29,626 nt of DNA from contig CAZHGP010000014.1 of NCBI GenBank assembly GCA_964532175.1, positions 1-29,626 of the forward strand, given 5' to 3'. Below the pieces are notes generated by a model. It did not search any database. It was not told where the DNA came from and saw only the letters and a list, made by a program, of their open reading frames with translations. A program made the position numbers and the translations under genes. Of the stretch, positions 23,922 through 29,626 are shown in pieces (position 1 is the stretch's first letter; each line of letters starts with the position of its first letter). The DNA comes from JAVZCJ01 sp964532175. GTDB taxonomy: Archaea > Thermoproteota > Nitrososphaeria_A > Caldarchaeales > JAVZCJ01.

Positions 23922-24871
23922 GTAGCATAAATGAATATCGCCCAAGCTTACTTCGTGGTTTGTGGGCTTTAACACTTAGAGAACTTAAAAAATGGCTTAA
24001 AGATCCAATAATGCTATTAATGTTTATACTTCAACCATTAATATGGATGGGCCTTTTAGGAAAATCGATGAATATACAAGGAATATTCTCATCCAGTAAC
24101 TTAAGTAAAATACAAATCCATGACATAGAAGTATCAGGAAAATTCCTAAATCTCCCTATGGATAAAGTTATTATTCCTGGTGCAGTAATATCGCAAGTAT
24201 TCCAGCAAATGTTTTCTAATATAAGTATGACTGTTATGCAAAACGTTTTTGGTGTTGTTGACTATTTTAGCTATATGGCTGTTGGTATGGTTTCTATGAT
24301 TGTTATGACCACAACGATGTTTAGTGGCATGTCCATAGTTTGGGATAGACGTTTAGGTTTCTTAGATAAAGTTCTTAGTACTCCAGTTTCACGTGCAGCA
24401 ATAATATTTGCAAAGATTCTTAATGCAACATTTAGAGCAATTTTCCAAGCAACTATAATTTTAATACTTGCATACATACTTGGATTGCAATTAAGTCGAA
24501 CATTCACTTTATTTAATATACTTGGAGTTTATGCTGCAATATTCTTGCTTAGTATTGGTTTTTCATCAGTATTTCTTGCATTTTCTATAAGGTCAACTAG
24601 AATGGAGAGACCAATGCAATTTGTAAGCTTAATTACTATGCCATTGATGTTTGCGAGTAATACTTTCTTTCCAATATCTTTGATGCCAGAATGGATCCAA
24701 ATTATAGCTCGTGTAAATCCACTTACATATTTAACAGATGCTATTAGGCAATTAACTATATTACAATTAGATATTTCATCACTAATAATAGACTTTTTAT
24801 TTCTCAGTGTATTTGCAGTAATCTTATCCATTATAGGCATAACTCTTTCATGGAAATATTTAACAAAATAA
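23918..24871 (+). CDS. ABC-2 family exporter permease
   Basis: 317 residues with about six transmembrane helices. N-terminal LWALTLRELKKWLKDPIMLLMFILQPLIWMGLLG is typical of ABC-2 permeases, followed by an extracytoplasmic loop (about 55-125) and a C-terminal set of helices including MSIVWDRRLGFLDKVLSTPVSRAAIIFAKI, the cytoplasmic coupling helix, and LISLMPEWIQIIARVNPLTYLTDAIRQ, the family's characteristic C-terminal motif. Works with the overlapping ATPase; probably exports drugs or lipids under PadR control. Substrate not readable. Confidence 0.93.
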   Translation: MSSINEYRPSLLRGLWALTLRELKKWLKDPIMLLMFILQPLIWMGLLGKSMNIQGIFSSSNLSKIQIHDIEVSGKFLNLPMDKVIIPGAVISQVFQQMFSNISMTVMQNVFGVVDYFSYMAVGMVSMIVMTTTMFSGMSIVWDRRLGFLDKVLSTPVSRAAIIFAKILNATFRAIFQATIILILAYILGLQLSRTFTLFNILGVYAAIFLLSIGFSSVFLAFSIRSTRMERPMQFVSLITMPLMFASNTFFPISLMPEWIQIIARVNPLTYLTDAIRQLTILQLDISSLIIDFLFLSVFAVILSIIGITLSWKYLTK

Positions 24872-25144
24872 TTTATTATAGAAAAAACTTAAGAGCTAAT
24901 AAAAATTATAAAAATCTTTTACTTTTTATACGTACTATATTTACAATTTTTAATAAATATTTCATATTAAAAACAATTTATTATCGCTATACTGGAATGT
25001 TTAAGAAAATATAATTAATATTATAATGAATTTAGAAATTTTCAACCTAATATTCTTATTCTCTTTTTATATCTTTAATAATACTTATCTAGTATAGAAA
25101 ATTTTAAATTTTAAAATTTTATTATTTTTTAAATGGTGTTTGTC

Positions 25145-26200
25145 ATGAGCATTGAGAAACCAAAAATTTTCGGAACACTTTTAACAAATGTAATTAATAA
25201 GGGTATATGTGTTGCTTGTGGAGCATGCGTTTCTGTATGTCCAGTAGATATACTATCTATGGAAGATGAAAAACCAACTATTAAAGGTAAATGTATTTTA
25301 TGTCAAATGTGTTATTATCAATGCCCTAGAATAGAGCTTCCAATAGATTATATGGAAGAAAATATTTTTGGTAGAAAACGTTCTGATAATGAACCTATTG
25401 GGATATATAAATCGATATATTCAGCTAAGTCATTAAGAAATGATATATTAAATAAATGTCAAGATGGTGGAGCTGTAACTTCGATTTTAGCTTATTGTCT
25501 TGAAAATGGAATTCTCGATTCTGCTGTAGTTAGTGGTATAAGTGAAAAAGAAGCATGGAAAGCTGAGCCATTTGTAGCATTATCTTATGAAGATTTATTA
25601 AAATGTGCTGGAACAAGATATACTACTAGTTCTAATGTATTAGGCTTAATGTCCGCATATTTTGAATATGCAAAAAAGAAAATTGGTTTTGTTGGAACAC
25701 CTTGTCAAATTCAAGCTATTAGAAGAATGCAAACAACTCCTTTAAAACATAAAATGATAGATAGTCTTACATTAACTATAGGCTTATTCTGCATGGAAAT
25801 ATATGGATATAAAGAACTTATGAATTATTTACGTGAAAAAAACATAGATTTAAATAAAATTAGTAAATTTTCTATAAAAAAGAATAAATTCATTATAAGT
25901 AGTAATGGAGAAATTTTATTAAGTGAACCTATAAAAAATATAGAAAAATATGTTAGGTCTGCATGTTCAATATGCACAGATTTTACAGCTGAGCTTGCAG
26001 ATATATCTATTGGAGGGGTAGGTTCTCCTGAAGGATGGTCAACAGTAATAGCTAGAAGCGAAAAAGGTGAAAAAATAATCCTAGAAGCTGAAAAAAATAA
26101 ATATATCGAATTAAAACAAATAAGTTCAGAAGATTTATCTTCAATTATAAAAATATCAAATAAAAAGAAAGCTAAAAAAATAAAAGTTGAAATTAAATAA
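25145..26200 (+). CDS. FrhB/FdhB-family flavin-iron-sulfur oxidoreductase with two [4Fe-4S] motifs
   Basis: About 351 residues. N-terminal ferredoxin domain: CVACGACVSVCP and CILCQMCYYQCP. Then FrhB_N (GGAVTSILAYCLENG) and FrhB_C (FVGTPCQIQAIRRM, GLFCMEIYGYKEL, CSICTDFTAELADISIGGVG). This is the flavin-binding subunit architecture of F420-reducing hydrogenase, formate dehydrogenase and related F420-linked or sulfite reductase systems. No hydrogenase or formate dehydrogenase gene is adjacent, so the electron partner is unknown. ATG 25145 follows a GGTG box by 6 nt; ATG 25133 would add four residues. Converges on, and overlaps by 8 nt, the kinase gene. Confidence 0.86.
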   Translation: MSIEKPKIFGTLLTNVINKGICVACGACVSVCPVDILSMEDEKPTIKGKCILCQMCYYQCPRIELPIDYMEENIFGRKRSDNEPIGIYKSIYSAKSLRNDILNKCQDGGAVTSILAYCLENGILDSAVVSGISEKEAWKAEPFVALSYEDLLKCAGTRYTTSSNVLGLMSAYFEYAKKKIGFVGTPCQIQAIRRMQTTPLKHKMIDSLTLTIGLFCMEIYGYKELMNYLREKNIDLNKISKFSIKKNKFIISSNGEILLSEPIKNIEKYVRSACSICTDFTAELADISIGGVGSPEGWSTVIARSEKGEKIILEAEKNKYIELKQISSEDLSSIIKISNKKKAKKIKVEIK

Positions 26201-26975
26201 AAGTTGCTTCTTCTCCAATAATTTCTTTTAATATTTTTAAGAAATTTTCTTCAGAAAAATCTTTTTTATATTTTTTAATAATCTCTATTGGAGGCTTGGA
26301 TATAGAAAGCATTCTACAAATTTTTAATGAAAGACTTCCTGAGAAAAATAAATAATTAATAATAGAAGATACATTTGATGGCTTTCTATTTAAACTAGCT
26401 TTTCCAAAATCTATTATTATTGGTCTTGGTTTAAGATTATTTTTTATAATAATATGTTTTTTTGCATTACTCAATTCTCCATGATCTATTCCAGCTTTAT
26501 CAAGTTTATAACAATCTATTAATAAATTTTTTAAAACATTTTTCAATAATTCTACTTTACTTTCTTCAAGATTAAGAATCCACTCTCTCATTTCTAAACC
26601 TTTTATATATTCCATTAGAATAATTAATTCATTTGCTGCTATGAATAATGGTCCTATACTAATTTTATTTGCATATTTAAGCATTTCAGCTTCATGTAAT
26701 AAATCTTCTTTTGAAGAATCAACTCTTAATATTTTTGCAGCTAATAATTCTCCTTTCCTTTTTACTAAAACAACTATTGATTTACATCCTTTTCCAATTG
26801 GAAATATGTTCTTATCTTTTTTATTAAAAATTATTTCATCAATTTCAAGTTCTTCCAATTTTTTTATTCTATTTTGAAGACACTCATTTGATACTATAGG
26901 ATAACATATAATTCTTAAGAAGCGTTCATCTTTACATTTTAACAATTCATTTAAACTTATTGATACATGGCTCAT
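26193..26975 (-). CDS. Archaeal kinase-fold protein (COG2112 predicted Ser/Thr kinase)
   Basis: 260 residues, small lipid-kinase/RIO-like protein kinase fold. Gly loop GKGCKS (61-66), Lys in ELLAAKILRVDSS (81), a Glu in EAEMLKYA, hinge ILMEYIKGLE, catalytic loop HGELSNAKKH (165-174), and DFG in IIIDFGKAS (189-191). The catalytic loop has Glu where Bud32/RIO-type proteins show Asp in HGDL, so activity is uncertain, though COG2112 proteins commonly vary here. The N-terminal 55 residues are a lead-in domain of unknown use. Overlaps the cca stop by 4 nt on the same strand, so it is part of the thpR-cca operon, which suggests an RNA-processing or translation link that is inferred. Confidence 0.75.
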   Translation of the reverse strand: MSHVSISLNELLKCKDERFLRIICYPIVSNECLQNRIKKLEELEIDEIIFNKKDKNIFPIGKGCKSIVVLVKRKGELLAAKILRVDSSKEDLLHEAEMLKYANKISIGPLFIAANELIILMEYIKGLEMREWILNLEESKVELLKNVLKNLLIDCYKLDKAGIDHGELSNAKKHIIIKNNLKPRPIIIDFGKASLNRKPSNVSSIINYLFFSGSLSLKICRMLSISKPPIEIIKKYKKDFSEENFLKILKEIIGEEATFI

Positions 26976-28375
26976 ATATATGGTGCTCTTCCTTTTAGAA
27001 AATTATCTATAAACTCTCTTAATTCAATATTATTTTTGCATAAACGTGCTACTTCTACTCTCTCGATTATTTTTCCTTTTAATATTTTAGGTAGTAATCC
27101 TTTTGCTATAGAGACTTCATTTTTCCTAATTTTTTCAATTAAAATTTCTCTTGCATTTTGCATATCCCTCTTTTTTTCTACATATAATCTATAGCCTCTT
27201 ATCCAAGGTCCTGAAATAGTATCTTTATTTTTTAAATTCTTTTCAATAAAATCTAAAGCATTTTTTATATATACTGGTGGACCTATATGTTTATAATTTT
27301 TTGGAAGTTTAAGAGATTGTAATTCATATAAAAGCAAGCAATCTTTATTATTACTCCAAGCATCACATTTAATTACTTTAAAACCTTCTTTATTCATAAA
27401 TTTTTCTATTCCATTAAGAGTTTTTAATAATTCTCCCCATAAAACATCTGGAGGCTTATTCTCTTTCTCAATAAAAGATATCGCTAAAATATTCCTTTCT
27501 TCCTTTTTTATTTCTTCAATTATTTCTTTAATAGTTTTCATTTTATATTTCTTTTTGAAAAAGAATTTTTTTGAAGGATTTTTAAGAAAAAGTTTAGAAG
27601 AAATAATAAATTCAGAAAATTTTGTTTTTGTAACAGCTGCTGCTACATTCCTATTTTTATCTACTGGATCTATTACTATTAATGGATTATAAGGGAATTT
27701 TTTAAAAGCTTCTTCTTCATTTAATAATTTTTCAATATCTATGTATACTCTTGGTTTCCATTTTGCTACTTCTTCTATAACTTTCATAAAACTACCAAAG
27801 TTTATTATAAGTAATTCTGCTAAATATCCACTAAAACCTCCAATTTTTATTTCTGCACCATACAATTTACATCCTATTAAAAATGCTTTTAAAATTCTTA
27901 TTTGATCTCTTAAATAATCATTAATTTTAGAATTAACATATTCTGTATGATATGGTGTTCTATCAGCAGAACTTTTCCATTCTCCTTTAGGAACTTTATA
28001 TGCTGCTACAATATTTATTCTATATTTATCTATAAATCCCTCAACATATGGATGTTCCGCATATCTTAATCTATAATTTCCATTCAAATCTTTTATAACT
28101 TCTTTCCCTATTTTAATAATATATTCTTCAATTTTTTTCTCATCTAAATTTTTATTAAATAAAATAAATATGTCTATTTCTCCTAAATTTTTAAGCCAAG
28201 TATTTTTTGCAGTTGAACCACTAAGTATTACTTCTGTTTCTAAATTATTTTTAATACATTTTTCTTTACATTTATTGATTATTTTTGAAGCTAAAGATTT
28301 TACTTCTTCTATTTCTTTTTCAGATGGCTTAACTTTCTTTAAAACATAATCAATAATTTCCTCATACTTATCCAT
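26972..28375 (-). CDS. cca: CCA-adding tRNA nucleotidyltransferase (archaeal class I)
   Basis: 467 residues. Adds or repairs the 3' CCA of all tRNAs using CTP and ATP without a template. The nucleotidyltransferase core has LSGSTAKNTWL (51-61) and metal-binding Glu66/Asp68 in GEIDIFI, matching the Glu-x-Asp pair of A. fulgidus CCA; a third carboxylate lies in the region VEGFIDKYRIN. Middle and C-terminal segments (SSADRTPYHTEYV, LRDQIRILKAFLIG, FSGYLAELLIINFG) are typical of the archaeal class. Its first base is also the last base of thpR (1-nt overlap). Required here because the tRNA-Ser gene has no encoded CCA. Confidence 0.95.
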   Translation of the reverse strand: MDKYEEIIDYVLKKVKPSEKEIEEVKSLASKIINKCKEKCIKNNLETEVILSGSTAKNTWLKNLGEIDIFILFNKNLDEKKIEEYIIKIGKEVIKDLNGNYRLRYAEHPYVEGFIDKYRINIVAAYKVPKGEWKSSADRTPYHTEYVNSKINDYLRDQIRILKAFLIGCKLYGAEIKIGGFSGYLAELLIINFGSFMKVIEEVAKWKPRVYIDIEKLLNEEEAFKKFPYNPLIVIDPVDKNRNVAAAVTKTKFSEFIISSKLFLKNPSKKFFFKKKYKMKTIKEIIEEIKKEERNILAISFIEKENKPPDVLWGELLKTLNGIEKFMNKEGFKVIKCDAWSNNKDCLLLYELQSLKLPKNYKHIGPPVYIKNALDFIEKNLKNKDTISGPWIRGYRLYVEKKRDMQNAREILIEKIRKNEVSIAKGLLPKILKGKIIERVEVARLCKNNIELREFIDNFLKGRAPYI

Positions 28376-28944
28376 TATTTCTTTCCTCTTATAGTGTAAA
28401 TATTTTCGTAAATTGGACCTTTAGGAGTTAATGTGCTTTTTTTAATAAATATTTCTGTTACTTCTTCAACTCCAAATTCTATATTTGATAACTCTTTTAT
28501 TTTATCTAATAATCTATCTTTATTCCTAGAAGATTTAACTCTACAAAGTGTTACATGTGGAGTAAAATCTTTCCCTTCTAATTTAAAACCTAATGGATCA
28601 AGTATTTCAGATAATTGATAAAATATTTTTCTTAAATTATATAATTCATCTTGAACTCCAACCCAAATTACATTAATTCTATTTCCACCTGGAAAATATC
28701 CTATTTTAGAAAGAGTTAATTTAAATGGTTCAAAGCTTACTTTCTCAACACTTTCAAAAATTTTTTTAAGTATTTGAAGAGAAACATCTCCTAAAAACCA
28801 TAATGTTATATGGAGATTTTCTTTTTCAACTAATTTTATATCTCCTCCAGTTGATAATAATTCTTCTTGAATTTTAACCATTTTATCAATTATTTCTTTC
28901 TTTTTTATATCTATTGCAATAAAAGACCTTATGGTTTCAGACAT
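28375..28944 (-). CDS. thpR: RNA 2',3'-cyclic phosphodiesterase (LigT/2H family)
   Basis: 189 residues. Two HxT motifs: HITLWFLGD (45-53) and HVTLCRVK (His130/Thr132), the paired catalytic His/Thr dyads of the 2H phosphoesterase family. Hydrolyses 2',3'-cyclic phosphate RNA ends to 2'-phosphate; the first-described members were assigned 2'-5' RNA ligase activity on tRNA halves. In this window the tRNA-splicing endonuclease would leave 2',3'-cyclic ends at the predicted introns, and tRNA maturation by Cca is encoded immediately downstream. First gene of the thpR-cca-kinase operon. Confidence 0.94.
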   Translation of the reverse strand: MSETIRSFIAIDIKKKEIIDKMVKIQEELLSTGGDIKLVEKENLHITLWFLGDVSLQILKKIFESVEKVSFEPFKLTLSKIGYFPGGNRINVIWVGVQDELYNLRKIFYQLSEILDPLGFKLEGKDFTPHVTLCRVKSSRNKDRLLDKIKELSNIEFGVEEVTEIFIKKSTLTPKGPIYENIYTIRGKK

Positions 28945-29033
28945 TTTTAACCACTTATTCTAAAACATTTTTAATTATTAATTATTTAAAATATTTATTT
29001 TTTTTACTTTTATAAATTTTAAAATTTAATAAA

Positions 29034-29393
29034 TTATATCATTAAAAATTCTATTGGTTTTAACTTTTTAGTTATAGGATCGACTTGAAAGCCTAAAGAT
29101 TCTAAACTTGTTACTCCAAGTACAGAAGTATCTTCCTTCTCTCCAAAAATCACAGGCACTACTCTTCGCTTACTACTATACTCAATTAAAGCCCATCCAA
29201 TTTCTCTTTCAACTATTGTACCTCCATAAACCTTGAGTTTTTCACGATCAATAGGCTTTAAATCTAACTTTCTTAAAATTTCACGAGGTATTGAAGTAAA
29301 GATAGCATCACTATCCACTAGTAAGTCAACTTCTTCTGATTTTTCAAGATTTAATGGATTAGTAACTTTTACTTTTATATAAGTGAAATCCAT
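29034..29393 (-). CDS. Clan AA retropepsin-like aspartic protease, AF_0612 type
   Basis: 119 residues, single-lobe size that would act as a homodimer. The active-site region is VDLLVDSDAIFTSIPREIL; most members read VDTGA, so the catalytic Asp is kept but DTG has become DSD. Later conserved steps are present: REIGWALIEYSSKRRVVPVIFGEKEDTSVLGVTSLESLGFQVDPITKKLKPI, which matches the archaeal AF_0612-type clan AA family well. Such proteins are often paired with antitoxins or occur alone; nothing is paired here. A BRE/TATA-like AAAAGTATTTAAAAAA lies about 45 nt upstream of the ATG. Function unknown; peptidase activity is doubtful given the DSD change. Confidence 0.78.
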   Translation of the reverse strand: MDFTYIKVKVTNPLNLEKSEEVDLLVDSDAIFTSIPREILRKLDLKPIDREKLKVYGGTIVEREIGWALIEYSSKRRVVPVIFGEKEDTSVLGVTSLESLGFQVDPITKKLKPIEFLMI

Positions 29394-29541
29394 TGCGTAT
29401 ACATAATAAATTAAAATAGAGTTTTTTAAATACTTTTGTCCTAATCTCTTAAGGTTTGTAATCGCAAATTTTCAATTAAAATTGAGCTTTCTTGTGCTCT
29501 CTTTATAAAAAGCAGAATAGGAAAAACAAATAAAATAGAAG

Positions 29542-29625
29542 TTATTTTGACAATATATTTAGATTTGCTTCACACCAAGACAAAAACAATCTAGGAGATA
29601 CTTGTGGAATACTTAAAGCTAAATT
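29542..29625 (-). CDS. Possible C-terminal fragment of a gene crossing the window edge
   Basis: The minus-strand frame is open from the right edge (LALSIPQVSPRLFLSWCEAN) to a TAA at 29542-29544. 27 residues, no recognised motif. It may be the end of a real gene beyond the window, or chance. The rest of 29394-29541 is AT-rich spacer upstream of the aspartic protease gene. Confidence 0.2.
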   Translation of the reverse strand, partial: NLALSIPQVSPRLFLSWCEANLNILSK

Positions 29626-29626
29626 A

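Overview
This is a strongly AT-rich archaeal chromosome segment. The archaeal markers are an archaeal-type Cbf5 pseudouridine synthase, archaeal ApgM phosphoglycerate mutase, class I CCA-adding enzyme, ThpR, an NFACT/RqcH protein, an AbrB-PhoU regulator, BRE/TATA promoters (often leaderless), no encoded tRNA CCA end, and bulge-helix-bulge (BHB) introns. An intron in cbf5 and a T-loop intron in a tRNA point to the Thermoproteota (TACK) side. I cannot name a genus. Almost everything is core housekeeping; there is no prophage, CRISPR array or insertion sequence.

Layout. 1-6.2 kb: a cyclophilin-like protein, a small coiled-coil protein, nitroreductase, Ldh2-type dehydrogenase, glutamine synthetase, apgM and three small unknown proteins. 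6.4-8.4 kb: RqcH/NEMF homologue for ribosome rescue. 8.45-8.56 kb: a 37-residue ribbon-helix-helix protein with a palindrome at its predicted transcription start. 8.7-13.6 kb: pstS-pstC-pstA-pstB, divergent from an AbrB-PhoU regulator, with a repeated 10-bp element between them. 13.7-15.7 kb, all on the minus strand: a decayed LAGLIDADG homing endonuclease, then cbf5, then tRNA-Ser(GGA). 16.2-19.9 kb: ArsB/NhaD-type permease, small membrane protein, MscS channel, family 2 glycosyltransferase. 19.9-21.6 kb: CBS/zinc-ribbon, Mut7-C and AMMECR1 operon. 21.7-24.9 kb: arrestin-like/zinc-ribbon protein and a PadR-ABC exporter operon. 25.1-26.2 kb: FrhB-family iron-sulfur flavoprotein. 26.2-28.9 kb: thpR-cca-kinase operon. 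29.0-29.4 kb: retropepsin-like protein.

The main result concerns splicing. cbf5 looks frameshifted, but removing a 20-nt element with a BHB-like fold restores the frame and the catalytic motif GGTLDP, with the catalytic Asp codon split by the intron. Directly downstream, the tRNA-Ser gene carries a 12-nt intron at 37/38 and a 26-nt intron at 59/60, both with clear BHB geometry. So three very short introns, all presumably cut by the same tRNA-splicing endonuclease, lie within about 0.95 kb of one strand, next to a homing-endonuclease fossil. The window also encodes tRNA 3'-end synthesis (Cca), a 2',3'-cyclic phosphodiesterase-type RNA enzyme (ThpR) and a Mut7-C RNase-like protein, giving an RNA-processing flavour.
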